A stretch of 64,000 nt of DNA from Haloferula helveola (GCF_037076345.1 NZ_AP024702.1:2542001-2606000), one strand, 5' to 3'. Shown: positions 26,865 through 35,848, counted from the stretch's first letter. Notes: generated by a model from the letters alone, not told the origin. A program made the numbers and translations.

Positions 26865-29303
26865 ATGTCACGCCTCGTCCGCGGCTTCCTGCCTGTCTCT
26901 TTGGCGCTTGCCAGCCTCTGTTCCACCACCCCGGCGATCGCCGCCCATTACCGGGTCTACTTCCTCGGCGGCCAGTCGAACGGCAATGGCCGCGGCGACG
27001 CCGCACAACTCCTGCCCCCGTTGTCAGCGGCACAAACGGACGTGGCGTTCTATTGGCATCGCACCCAAGCGGTGAGCAATGCGGGCTGGATTCTCGAAGA
27101 CCAGTGGACGGACCTGGCTCCGGGCTCCGGACACGGCACCACCAACCCGGTGTTCGCCAAGGAGTTCGGCTCCGAAGTGGCATTCGGCCGGGCGATGGCC
27201 GACGCCGATCCGTCGGTCAACATCGCGGTGGTCAAGTACACCCACGGCGGAACCAATCTGCACACGCAATGGTCCGCGACGGGCGACATGTATGCGACTT
27301 TCGTCGCCACCGCCCAAGCGGCGCTCACGGCGCTGACTTCCAACGGCGACACCTACGAGTTCGGTGGCATGATCTGGCACCAGGGGGAGGCGGACACCGG
27401 GGGTGCTGCGGATCAGTATGAGGCGAACCTGACGAGCTTGGTCAATCGGGTACGGCAGGACGTCTTCGGTGGCGAGGTCGCGCCCTTCGTCGTCGGTAGT
27501 CTTTCCGACAGCCAGTATGGCTCGCAGATCACGACTCCGGGGACCGGCGCTTACAAGGTTCGCCAAGCACAGGAGGCGGTGGCCGCGAACATGGTTCAGG
27601 TCGGCTTCGTCAATACCGACGGCTTCGATGTCCGCTCGGGTGACACGATCCACTTCGATCACAACGGCCAGATCGCGCTGGGTCAGGGGTTTGCCAGCCA
27701 GATGCTGGCGTTGGAAGCGAATGACCCCGATCGCGACGGACTTCTCAACGACGAAGAAGCGACGTTGGGCACCGATCCCAACAACGCGGACACCGATGGC
27801 GACGGTCAGGGCGACGCGTTCGAGGTGGGTGCGGGCACCGACCCGGTCAGCGGGACTTCGTTTTTCGCCATCACGGACTTCGATCTGACCGGGAACCAGG
27901 TCACGCTCACCTGGCCGAGTCTCGCGGGAAACAGCTACGACATCGAACGTAGCACCAACCTCGCGACGTGGTCCACGGTTGAGAGCGGCTACCCGGCAAG
28001 TGATCCGGGCTCCACCACCAACTGGTCGGCTTCTCTCGATTCGATGGGTGGAGGAGGAGAGAGCAGCCCCGGGGTGCTGGCCCGCTATGATGCCCAGGAG
28101 GGGACGAACGGAGACTTCAATTCGGCGGCCTTCGATTCGGTGGATACGGATATCGTCACCACAGCGAACCGTCTCGTGCAGGGCGGGGGTTTGACCGGTG
28201 GCGGGGCCGCGGCGTTCGTTCTGGAAAACACGCTTTTCGACTCCGGTGAGTCCGGATCCCCCGGATTCAACCTCGCGGACGTGACCACAGCCAGCCAGGC
28301 AACGGCTGCTGCTGCGGGCGATTACTTTTCGTTCACGATCGAGTCAGGCGGGGATGCGGTCGTGTATGAGTCGCTTTCCTTTTACTCCAACCAGTACGCG
28401 ACGACGGGCGTTGTCGACGTGAGCTACACGACCACGGGAGGTGGAGAGGTGTTCGTGGTTCAGGGTCTGGTTCCCACGGTTGGGAACGCGGCCGTGTCGC
28501 TCGAAGAAATCGACTTTCCCGACTTCGTGACCACCGAGGACGTCACGTGGACGTTCTATCTCTACGGTGCGTCGACCTCCACCCATGGCACCCGCTTCGA
28601 CGACATCACGTTGTTCGGGCATTCGGCCGGCAACCTGATTTCGAACTTCACCTTTACGGGGCCGCCGTGGACGGCTGCCAAAGAGCCCGACTTCGCCACC
28701 TTCGCCGCAAGCGCTCCCTCGGCGGACACGGATCCTTTCAGCACGACATCGATTCTCACGAACAGCGGCTACACGGGGGGCGGTTATGCATCGTTCTACA
28801 TACGCGACATTGACGGGGGCACGATCGGAGTTCCCGATGGCGGCGACTACGTGATTTTTTCGACGAGTGCGACCCCCGGAGTGGGAATGAATTTCGCCGG
28901 TGCCAACCAGACGGTGCCCACCAACTACCTCGCATTCACCGTGACGCCCGATTCGGGATATCAGACCACGTTCGAATCCCTTTCGTTTTACACGGACTGC
29001 AATTTCGCGAACGAAGAGTACAATGTCCAACTGGCGGCTTGGGACGGATCGTCCCTGACCGTGCTCGGCGATGTGTCCCACACCTCCGGTGCGAGCACGA
29101 ATGAACCGGTGGTGTTCAAATCCATCGATTTCCCGGATTTCACTTCCACCGGCCCGATCGAGTTCCGGCTTTCCGGCTACGACATGAGTGCGGCGAACGG
29201 CGGGATCCGCCTCGACGACATCCGGGTTCAGGGCGTTTCCAATCCGACAGCCGGAACGGATCCGGCCGCGAAGGCATACTTCCGCGTCCGGTTGCTCCCC
29301 TGA
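26865..29303 (+). CDS. Secreted SASA-type carbohydrate acetylesterase with TSP3 repeat and two copies of the shared C-terminal domain
   Basis: 812 residues with a signal peptide (1-27, TTPAIA-A). The SGNH/SASA catalytic domain covers about 28-285: FLGGQSNGNGRG with the nucleophile Ser38, IWHQGEAD, and the late Asp/His motif DTIHFDHNGQ. This type removes acetyl groups from polysaccharides (family CE6 or sialate O-acetylesterase-like). Residues 288-330 form a TSP3/dockerin-like calcium repeat (DPDRDGLLNDEE, DTDGDGQGDAFE), followed by a verrucomicrobial beta segment (YDIERSTNLATW). Then comes a degenerate copy (about 400-587) and a full copy (about 591-790) of the domain found in the anti-sigma factor and the PEP-CTERM protein. 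The full copy is very close to the neighbour even at the DNA level, indicating a recent duplication. The leader is AAGAACCCAACCCAGCC-ATG. Confidence 0.88.
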   Translation: MSRLVRGFLPVSLALASLCSTTPAIAAHYRVYFLGGQSNGNGRGDAAQLLPPLSAAQTDVAFYWHRTQAVSNAGWILEDQWTDLAPGSGHGTTNPVFAKEFGSEVAFGRAMADADPSVNIAVVKYTHGGTNLHTQWSATGDMYATFVATAQAALTALTSNGDTYEFGGMIWHQGEADTGGAADQYEANLTSLVNRVRQDVFGGEVAPFVVGSLSDSQYGSQITTPGTGAYKVRQAQEAVAANMVQVGFVNTDGFDVRSGDTIHFDHNGQIALGQGFASQMLALEANDPDRDGLLNDEEATLGTDPNNADTDGDGQGDAFEVGAGTDPVSGTSFFAITDFDLTGNQVTLTWPSLAGNSYDIERSTNLATWSTVESGYPASDPGSTTNWSASLDSMGGGGESSPGVLARYDAQEGTNGDFNSAAFDSVDTDIVTTANRLVQGGGLTGGGAAAFVLENTLFDSGESGSPGFNLADVTTASQATAAAAGDYFSFTIESGGDAVVYESLSFYSNQYATTGVVDVSYTTTGGGEVFVVQGLVPTVGNAAVSLEEIDFPDFVTTEDVTWTFYLYGASTSTHGTRFDDITLFGHSAGNLISNFTFTGPPWTAAKEPDFATFAASAPSADTDPFSTTSILTNSGYTGGGYASFYIRDIDGGTIGVPDGGDYVIFSTSATPGVGMNFAGANQTVPTNYLAFTVTPDSGYQTTFESLSFYTDCNFANEEYNVQLAAWDGSSLTVLGDVSHTSGASTNEPVVFKSIDFPDFTSTGPIEFRLSGYDMSAANGGIRLDDIRVQGVSNPTAGTDPAAKAYFRVRLLP

Positions 29304-29313
29304 TCGCGCGACT

Positions 29314-31566
29314 TCAGTCGGCGTGGAGACGGAGGAGCCGGTGCGACTCCTTGATCAGGAAATCGAGGTCCATGAATGGATCGGCGGCGATGTCGGACCA
29401 GAGGATGCGGCCCTTCGGATCGAGAAGGAAAGTGCCGTGGAGCGCCTTGCCTTCGAAGTCGTCATGGGTGCCGTAGGCCCGGAAGCTGGTGAGTGAGGGG
29501 TCGGCAATGAGCGGGAAGGGGAAGGACCCGCCGTCTTCGGAATAGTTGGCTTGGGACTTGGATAGCTCGACGATCGTGTCGGTGCTCACCGCGAGAACCG
29601 GCAGGCCGGCGTCCTTGAAGTCGGCGATCCGGTCCGCGACGGCATTGAGCTGTTCCGAGCAATGGAGGCATCCGTGGCCGAGGTAGAAGATGAGGATCAG
29701 CGGTTTGCCGCGATGGCTTTCGAGGCTGACCGGCAGGCCGCTCTCGTCGGGCAACGTGAAGGACGGAGCGACGGGCGGCTCCCAGTGGATCGGGCCGAGC
29801 GTGTCGATGTCGGGGCGCTCGCCGAAGTCGGCGGGAGCTTCGTAGGGACGTGTCCAGTCGGCAGGGAATCCGAGTGCTTTCGCGATCGGTGCCATCCGGG
29901 CGAATGGCGGTGCCTCGGGATCGATCTGCGACGACACGTCGCGAAGGCGCTCGAAGCATTCGCGCAACTCCTCCGGGCGCCCGAGGGCATGCAGCACTTC
30001 GGCGCGTGCCGCCAGCGGCAGGGCTTCGCGCTTGTCGCCCGACACCGCGGCCTTGCTCAGCTCGTCGGCCTTCTCGTTTTCGCCCAGCACGAGGTGGCGG
30101 AGGGCGGTTGCATGTTTCGGTCGGCCGGACTTCGCCAAGGCCTTGAGCGCGGCTTCGGTGTCGCCGTCGAGCTCCGCCATGCAGCCTTCGAGTTCCTCGC
30201 GCACCTTCTTGATCCGGTTGATCTGCTGGCCCGGCTGCTTGCCGGCTTCCTTGACGAGCTTTTCGATTTCCTCGGGCTTCTTCTTTTCCTCCTCCGCTTT
30301 GGCGTTGGCTTCGGCCTGAGCCTTTTCGTGGTCGTTCTCGGCGCGGGCCGAGAGGTCGTCGAGCTGCGCCAAGGTTTCGCCGAGTGCCGGTTCGTCGCCG
30401 AGATGGAAATGCGCGAGGCCGATGAGCCGTAGCCGGGGGATCTCGTGCTCCGGGACTTCGAGCGGTTCCAGCCACTCGCCGCGGGAGAGTTCGAGTGCGT
30501 CTTCCCATAGCTCGAACTTCTCGAGAATCTCGATCAGGCGCATCCGGCCGAAGCGGTACGAGTGCGCCTTGCCATCCATCGAGTTGAGTTTCGGGTGGCG
30601 TGGATTGGCCAGTAGCGACTTCGCCATCTCGAGGGCGGCCGGTCCGTTGCCGAGGTTCACCCAGTTCCGCGCCAGCCACTCGTTGTTGTGGGCGTAGTTG
30701 AAGATCTGGTCGGGCAGCAGCCGCTGCTCGTGCATGTGGGCGTGGTCGACCCGCGCCGATGCCTGCTGGTGCCAGGCCGCGTCCTCGAAGCGCTGGAGCT
30801 TCGAGTAGATGTGTCCCGGCATGTGCCACATGTGGGCGATCTCGGGCGCGGTGAAGCCGAGCTTGGCCGCCGAGTCGATCGCGCGTTCCGCCTTCCGCTT
30901 GTCCCAGAGATGGATGCGGTAGTGGTGCGACGGATGCAGCGGGGCCTTCGCAAGCACCTGCTGGAGCAGCGCGTCGACCGCCTCGTGGCTGTGGATCGGA
31001 AGGATGGCTCCCTTGTAGGAAAACTGCCAGATCCTGCAGGCGAGGAATGCCTTGGCCTCGATGTCATCCGGGTAGTCGTGGACGAGTGACTCGAGGTCAT
31101 TGAGCAATTCCTGACGCCGCTTCTTGTCGTCGTCCGGTTTGCCATCGAGGTAGTTCGCCTGCGCCCGGATGTAGGCCTGGCCGTGCGGGCTGGCGTGCTC
31201 CACCAACTCGACCGCCTTGTTGATGAATCCCTTGGCGCGTTCCTCGTTCTCCCAGTTGGCCATCGCCATGCCCCAGTAGGCCATCGCGCAGTCCGGGTCT
31301 TTCGCGGCGAGTTGGCGGAACGACCGCTCGGCCTCGTAGTACCAGAATCCGTGAAGCTGCCCGAGCCCTTGGTCGAAGTAGGCTTGGCCTTGGTCCCACT
31401 GGGTACGGATCGGCAGGGTCACCTCGCCGGTCCCTCCGATCAACCCGGATGCCTGACGCGGGCCTTCGTTGAAGGACTCACCTTGGTGCGAGTGGCCGGG
31501 CTCGATTGCCTCCGGTTCCGCGAGGAGCAGGCCGGGGCAGAGGAATGCAATCAGGAGGCGGGACAT
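29314..31566 (-). CDS. Exported TPR-like protein with C-terminal peroxiredoxin/thioredoxin-fold domain
   Basis: 750 residues with a signal peptide (MSRLLIAFLCPGLLLA-EP). Residues about 60-330 are helical with TPR-like repeats (YYEAERSFRQLAAKDPDCAMAYWGMA) and conserved 'HMWHMPGHIYSKLQRFEDAAWHQ' segments. A charged helical stretch, probably coiled coil, is at about 400-450. Residues about 590-750 are an AhpC/TSA-type redoxin with APSFTLPDESG and GHGCLHCSEQL (C633, C636; CxxC-type spacing) and 'STDTIVELSK…FPLIADPS'. It probably acts in periplasmic thiol or peroxide chemistry, with the repeats as a docking platform. ATG 31566 is preferred over 31608 because it gives a clean signal peptide. It ends 10 nt from the convergent esterase gene. 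Confidence 0.82.
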   Translation of the reverse strand: MSRLLIAFLCPGLLLAEPEAIEPGHSHQGESFNEGPRQASGLIGGTGEVTLPIRTQWDQGQAYFDQGLGQLHGFWYYEAERSFRQLAAKDPDCAMAYWGMAMANWENEERAKGFINKAVELVEHASPHGQAYIRAQANYLDGKPDDDKKRRQELLNDLESLVHDYPDDIEAKAFLACRIWQFSYKGAILPIHSHEAVDALLQQVLAKAPLHPSHHYRIHLWDKRKAERAIDSAAKLGFTAPEIAHMWHMPGHIYSKLQRFEDAAWHQQASARVDHAHMHEQRLLPDQIFNYAHNNEWLARNWVNLGNGPAALEMAKSLLANPRHPKLNSMDGKAHSYRFGRMRLIEILEKFELWEDALELSRGEWLEPLEVPEHEIPRLRLIGLAHFHLGDEPALGETLAQLDDLSARAENDHEKAQAEANAKAEEEKKKPEEIEKLVKEAGKQPGQQINRIKKVREELEGCMAELDGDTEAALKALAKSGRPKHATALRHLVLGENEKADELSKAAVSGDKREALPLAARAEVLHALGRPEELRECFERLRDVSSQIDPEAPPFARMAPIAKALGFPADWTRPYEAPADFGERPDIDTLGPIHWEPPVAPSFTLPDESGLPVSLESHRGKPLILIFYLGHGCLHCSEQLNAVADRIADFKDAGLPVLAVSTDTIVELSKSQANYSEDGGSFPFPLIADPSLTSFRAYGTHDDFEGKALHGTFLLDPKGRILWSDIAADPFMDLDFLIKESHRLLRLHAD

Positions 31567-31662
31567 GGCGTGGCGCCTATAACCTCGCGAATCGGCCGGA
31601 TCTTGCAAGTCGCGCGACTTCCGGTCCCGCCCGACCTTTTCCGCAGGGTCGCTCCCGGCTTC

Positions 31663-33564
31663 TCAGGGGACCTGATGATCGGTTCCGAGCAAGTCGTTCA
31701 CCGCTTTGTTGGCGACCCGGACGATGTACTTGTTCGGCTGATCCTTGAGGGCCTTCTGCAGGGCCGGCAGGGCGGGGCGGGCCGCCTCGTCCAGCTCGTC
31801 CAGGACAATCGCCGCCTCCAGACGCGCCCACGGGTTGTCCGAACCGAGCTCTTTGACGAGAACCGGCAAGCCGGCTTCAACTTCCCCGCTTCTGCAAAGT
31901 GCCCGAGCTGCCGCGATCCGCACCGCCGGAGTTTTGTCAGCGATCATCCGCCTCGCGACCGACACTTCGTTCTCGCCTGCCTCCTCTGCAAAGTTCCCGA
32001 TCCCAGTGGCGACCCAGTAGCGCAAGGTCGGATTCGGAGACTCCGCAAGTTTGAGCAATTCGGGGAACACCTCCGGACCGGTCGATGCCAGCACCGCGGC
32101 CCGGGTCATTTGCTTCAATGCATCGGCATCGCGGGGCAGAACTTCGTAGGTTGAGTCCGTTGTCCGCACCAGGCGCTCGATTTCCGATTCAGGCATCAGA
32201 CCCATGTCTCCGACCTTCTCCTGCCATGCGGTCATGGCGCTCAGCATCCGCTTCCTTATTTCTCCGTACCCGGGGTCCATGGCCAGGTTGTTGATCTCAT
32301 GCGGATCCTTCTCCAAATCATACAGCTCCTCCGCCGGCTTGCTCCGGGCCGTGAACAACGCCGCCGCCGGGGGCAGTTCGCCGGATTTCTCCAAGCGTCG
32401 TATCTCCTGCATCGTCGCACCCTTCTCGGGCGTGTTCATGTATTGATAGTAGGGCTTGGTCGCCTCGAAGTTCCGGATGTAGCGATAGCGCCTGTCCCTC
32501 ACCGCCCGGATGATGTCGTACCTCTCGTCCATCCGGTCCCGCGCTCCGAAGACATACTCGCGCGGCGGGGTTAGCTTCGATCCGAGAAACGCCCTGCCAT
32601 GCATGTGATCCGGCACCGGTAGTCCGGCGAGGTTCAGCACCGTCGGTCCGAAGTCGGTCGAGTTCACGAGAGCATCGCTCGTGGTTCCCGGCTCGCCTTG
32701 TCCGCCGACCCGGAACCTTTCCGGGATTCGCACAACGAACGGGATCCGGGTGCCCGAATCGTAGAGCCAGCGCTTGGCCCGAGGCAGCCCGACGCCGTGG
32801 TCGGACCAGATCATCACGATGGTGTCATCCTCCAGCCCGGCGTCCCGCAATCGCTGCAAGTGCTCTCCGACCCACCGGTCGAACGCGGTGATCAACTCGT
32901 AGTTCCGCTTCCAATCCTCCCGAACCACCGGTGTGTCCGGATAGTACGGTGGCAAGGTGGTGAGCTTGGCCGCGTCCTGCCGTTCCTCCGGCTTCAGCTT
33001 GGACGTCACACTTTCATACTTCGATTTGCTGGCGATCCCGCTCTCGTGGCAGCCGGTGAAATTGTACACCGCGAAGAACGGCAAACCGTCCGGGCGGTTC
33101 TGCCAGCCGGCCTTGCCACCGTTTTCATCCCAGATTTCCCCGGTCGAAGGCTTCTTGAACTGGTAGTCGGTCTTGCTGTTGTTCGTGCAGTAGTATCCGG
33201 CTTCGCGCAGATAGATGGGAAACGGCTTGAGCCATTCTGGCATGCGGGCGTTGCAGCGCATGTGGTGCGTGCCGACGCTGTTCTGATACATGCCGGTGAT
33301 GATCGAACTGCGGCATGGCGCGCACACTCCCGCCGCGGTGAACACGTGCGTGAAACGCGTTCCCTGATCCGCCAGCGCATCGACATTCGGTGTGACGGCG
33401 TGCGGGTCTCCGTAGCATCCGAAGTGCGGTGAGATGTCCTCGGCCGACAGCCAGAGGATGTTCGGCCGCTCCGAGGCAGCCGTGGTTATCAGCGTGGTGA
33501 CCGAAGCCAACACGACCGCGAGCAAGCTCTTGAGCGCGGGACCCAAGCGGGAAAACAAGGACAT
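31663..33564 (-). CDS. Exported sulfatase (type I, formylglycine) with C-terminal HEAT-like repeats
   Basis: 633 residues with a signal peptide (about 1-30). The formylglycine motif is C81-A-P-C-R85 in GVCAPCRSSIITG, metal-binding acidic residues are in LWLSAEDIS, and a second metal-binding segment is MIWSDHGVGLPRAKRW. Such enzymes hydrolyse sulfate esters of polysaccharides or glycoproteins after the Cys is oxidised by an FGE or anSME activator (not in the window). Residues about 500-633 are helical repeats (LKLAESPNPTLRYWVATGIG, 'PAVRIAAARALCRSG') of HEAT type, a fusion seen in Planctomycetes and Verrucomicrobia. The gene lies 96 nt upstream of the TPR/redoxin gene in the same direction. 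A hairpin (CCATGAC/GTCATGG, 33626-33645) separates it from the gene before. Confidence 0.92.
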   Translation of the reverse strand: MSLFSRLGPALKSLLAVVLASVTTLITTAASERPNILWLSAEDISPHFGCYGDPHAVTPNVDALADQGTRFTHVFTAAGVCAPCRSSIITGMYQNSVGTHHMRCNARMPEWLKPFPIYLREAGYYCTNNSKTDYQFKKPSTGEIWDENGGKAGWQNRPDGLPFFAVYNFTGCHESGIASKSKYESVTSKLKPEERQDAAKLTTLPPYYPDTPVVREDWKRNYELITAFDRWVGEHLQRLRDAGLEDDTIVMIWSDHGVGLPRAKRWLYDSGTRIPFVVRIPERFRVGGQGEPGTTSDALVNSTDFGPTVLNLAGLPVPDHMHGRAFLGSKLTPPREYVFGARDRMDERYDIIRAVRDRRYRYIRNFEATKPYYQYMNTPEKGATMQEIRRLEKSGELPPAAALFTARSKPAEELYDLEKDPHEINNLAMDPGYGEIRKRMLSAMTAWQEKVGDMGLMPESEIERLVRTTDSTYEVLPRDADALKQMTRAAVLASTGPEVFPELLKLAESPNPTLRYWVATGIGNFAEEAGENEVSVARRMIADKTPAVRIAAARALCRSGEVEAGLPVLVKELGSDNPWARLEAAIVLDELDEAARPALPALQKALKDQPNKYIVRVANKAVNDLLGTDHQVP

Positions 33565-33695
33565 GGCGAAACTCTACGACCGTCTGGCACCGGATTTCTC
33601 GGCATGGTTCCGGGGAACCGGTTCGCCATGACCTCGGCGTCATGGATCTGAAAGCCGTGGAGCCGGTGGATGTCGCACCGGCGGCGATCGGCTCC

Positions 33696-34661
33696 CTAGT
33701 CCTGGATCCAGACGCGGTTGTCCTTGGCGGAAAAGCAGATCGCGAATCCCGAGCTGAGCGGTCGGTTCCAGAACAGGGAGAAGTCGTCTTCGGTGCTATA
33801 GACCGAGACGCCCTTGGCATGCAGCTCCGGGCCGTCATTGCGAAGTTCGTCGGTGTTGGGAAAGCTGCCCGTCCGATCGACCACGCCGGCGATGTGCTCG
33901 CGGACGAGTTCACGATCTTTTCTGAAGAGGAACTCCTCGATCTCGAAGGGAATCTCGACAAGCAGGATTCCGCCCACCAGCAGCAGGAACACCCGCCGCC
34001 TTTGAACCCGCTGTTGGATCGCAAGCAACAGCACCGCGGTGAGGATGGCGGCAGTGGTGAAGAGGATGATCCCGGCCAAGGGCAAACCGCTCTCCGGGGT
34101 CGAAGCGAGTTCGACAGCCGGATCGCCCGGCTGGGGAAGCGGGACGGGTTCCGAGCTGTGGGTCGTTCCGCCGGCGCCCAGAACGAGCGCCGCCAAAAAC
34201 GCAGCGCCGGCGGGAATCACTCCGAAGAGCCAGTTCCGGCGCCAGATGATTCGCGGCCACAGCAGGAGGATCACGGGCGCGTGAAGACAAACGACACAGA
34301 ACACGGCCCGCACGCCGTCGGTTCCATATGACCAAGCCCGGAAGGTCCACATCAGGACGAGCAGCCAGATCGCCAGGCCGCCCGCCGCCAGGTAGCGGAT
34401 CACGGTGAGCCACTCGCCGCCGAACGGAGGAACCTCACGCCCAACCTGATGCGCCAGCTCGTAGGGGTTTCCCATCTCCTCCAGCGCGCGGTCCACCGCC
34501 TCGTCCTCGGAAAGCCCGTTCGCGCGGAACCGCTCGATGTGGTCATCGAGATCCGCCTTCACCTCGTTCACGATGTCGCGCGACCGTGAAGCGGGCCCGG
34601 TGAGCGCGCCTTCGAGTCGGGACAGAAATCCGTCGATGCGTTGATGGCTCGTCTCATTCAT
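33696..34661 (-). CDS. Permease-prefix-domain (HAAS-like) membrane protein, partner of PadR
   Basis: 321 residues. The N-terminal about 80 residues are the 'permease prefix domain' type helical region (IVNEVKADLDDHIERFRANG, 'SEDEAVDRALEEMGNPYELA'). About five membrane helices follow (near 85-105, 115-135, 142-160, 195-215, 222-240) and then a soluble C-terminal region. Such proteins are routinely encoded directly after a PadR regulator and are thought to respond to envelope stress or to work with ABC permeases, though none is seen here. ATG 34661 overlaps the PadR stop (ATGAATGA), so expression is coupled. The in-frame start at 34730 lies inside the PadR gene. Confidence 0.88.
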   Translation of the reverse strand: MNETSHQRIDGFLSRLEGALTGPASRSRDIVNEVKADLDDHIERFRANGLSEDEAVDRALEEMGNPYELAHQVGREVPPFGGEWLTVIRYLAAGGLAIWLLVLMWTFRAWSYGTDGVRAVFCVVCLHAPVILLLWPRIIWRRNWLFGVIPAGAAFLAALVLGAGGTTHSSEPVPLPQPGDPAVELASTPESGLPLAGIILFTTAAILTAVLLLAIQQRVQRRRVFLLLVGGILLVEIPFEIEEFLFRKDRELVREHIAGVVDRTGSFPNTDELRNDGPELHAKGVSVYSTEDDFSLFWNRPLSSGFAICFSAKDNRVWIQD

Positions 34662-35001
34662 GGTTGCAGTCTTTGAGGAGGGAATTGACGGCTTGGGTGA
34701 AGCGGTGCCACTGCGCGACCCGGGCTTCATGAACCTTCGTGCCTTCCGGGGTCACCGAGTAGACCTTCCGCTTTTTGCCGCTGGCGGGAGTCTCCCATTT
34801 GGCCCGGATCCAGTCCTCGCGCTCGAGCCGGTAGAGGAGCGGATAAAGCGTGCCCTGCTTGAACTCGAACTCGCCGTTTCCGCGGTCCGACAAGCTCACG
34901 AGGATCTCATAGCCATACATCGGCCGGTCCCGCAACAGCGCGAGGATCACCAGATCCGTGCTGCTGCGGACAAGCTCCGACGAGAATCGCGACCCACCCA
35001 T
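34654..35001 (-). CDS. PadR-family transcriptional regulator
   Basis: 115 residues from ATG 35001 (another ATG at 35010 would add three). The winged-helix PadR pattern is complete: DLVILALLRDRPMYGYEILVSL, EFKQGTLYPLLYRLEREDWI and a wing with GKKRKVYSVTPEGTKV. PadR proteins usually repress their own operon and are released by ligand or stress. A 19-bp dyad overlapping a good promoter sits immediately upstream. The downstream membrane protein overlaps by 8 nt. Open frame extends to 35235 but the additional residues are rich in Arg/Ser and lie upstream of the promoter. Confidence 0.93.
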   Translation of the reverse strand: MGGSRFSSELVRSSTDLVILALLRDRPMYGYEILVSLSDRGNGEFEFKQGTLYPLLYRLEREDWIRAKWETPASGKKRKVYSVTPEGTKVHEARVAQWHRFTQAVNSLLKDCNHE

Positions 35002-35008
35002 GCGGCAC

Positions 35009-35037
35009 ATACTATGCGAGGCATAATATAAAGGCAA
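35009..35037 (-). promoter_or_regulatory. Promoter and probable PadR operator
   Basis: On the minus strand TTGCCT (35032-35037) and TAGTAT (35009-35014) are 17 nt apart. Inside lies the dyad TACTATGC-GAG-GCATAATA (35010-35028, one mismatch), which would let PadR block the -10 region. The predicted start point is at or next to ATG 35001, suggesting a leaderless transcript. Confidence 0.5.
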
Positions 35038-35116
35038 GACAGTTTCTCCCATCGGATTGTTCACGTCGACTACGAGCTTCCTCGGCTCTTGGAAGGCGAA
35101 AGCGAGGCAACCGGGC

Positions 35117-35812
35117 TCATCTCCGTCGGCGGCTCGCGAGCAGCCCGATGCCCAATCCCGCAAGCAAAACGGCAGACGGTTCGGGGACCGTTTCGAAGGC
35201 AAAGAAGAGGTCGTTGACCTCCTGCGGAGCCGCATCGAATGGCAGCGAGAGTCCGCTGTCCTTCAACGAAAGGAATCCTCCTTCGATACTGTTGCCGCCA
35301 TTGTCCCGGGCCCAGCTTATCGAGTGACTCGCATCATCCGTGGTCCACCAGAGCTGCATCGCGTAATCCGTGTCGGCCGAAAAACTGAACACCGTGGTGA
35401 AGTCGAAGGCGTAGATGCCGTCGTCGATGAAATGGATCCCAGCCACATCAAAGGACTCGCGCATCAGTTCGGTTCCCGCGGTGTTGGTAGCCGAGGACCA
35501 CTCGCCGATCCAGATTTCGAGTTCGTGGATTCCGGTCGCCGGGATCGCACCTCCCGCAGACACCGTCAGGTAGAGCGTCTTGATATCGAGTTCGTCGCCG
35601 TCGAGGGCGGCACTCGGGATGGTCTGGCCCGCTGCCTCATACTGATTCGGAGCCGTCCTGTCGGTGCGGGCAGTACCGCCTCCGGCGGTGCTTGAGATCG
35701 CAATCCTCGTTTCGGGAATCGCTGCGACGAGGCGAACCGTAGCGGCTTCGGTAACGGGCAAGCCCGCCGCCAACACCGCGCACAAAAACAGAAGCCGATG
35801 AACCAACTTCAC
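35117..35812 (-). CDS. PEP-CTERM exported protein, function unknown
   Basis: 231 residues with a signal peptide (about 1-23, LLFLCAVLAAGLPVTEA) and a C-terminal PEP-CTERM tail (VPEPSAVLLAGLG, hydrophobic stretch, RRRR). The middle is a beta-rich single domain with ELEIWIGEWSSATN, 'FDFTTVFSFSADTDYAMQLWW' in two strands and 'SWARDNGGNSIEGGF', similar to the 'choice-of-anchor' type domains that accompany sorting tails. It shows no resemblance to the PEP-CTERM protein at 26020. The start is GTG (35810-35812); no ATG in a suitable place was found. A sigma-70-like promoter ends 7 nt upstream. It is divergent from the large esterase gene at 36099. Confidence 0.85.
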   Translation of the reverse strand: MKLVHRLLFLCAVLAAGLPVTEAATVRLVAAIPETRIAISSTAGGGTARTDRTAPNQYEAAGQTIPSAALDGDELDIKTLYLTVSAGGAIPATGIHELEIWIGEWSSATNTAGTELMRESFDVAGIHFIDDGIYAFDFTTVFSFSADTDYAMQLWWTTDDASHSISWARDNGGNSIEGGFLSLKDSGLSLPFDAAPQEVNDLFFAFETVPEPSAVLLAGLGIGLLASRRRR

Positions 35813-35819
35813 AGCCCGC

Positions 35820-35848
35820 CATATTCATCCGCAGAGGCATGGAGTCAA
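35820..35848 (-). promoter_or_regulatory. Putative sigma-70 promoter of the PEP-CTERM gene at 35117-35812
   Basis: On the minus strand TTGACT (35843-35848), 17 nt, AATATG (35820-35825). The expected start point is within 1-2 nt of the GTG start codon, again pointing to a leaderless or near-leaderless transcript. Confidence 0.5.
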
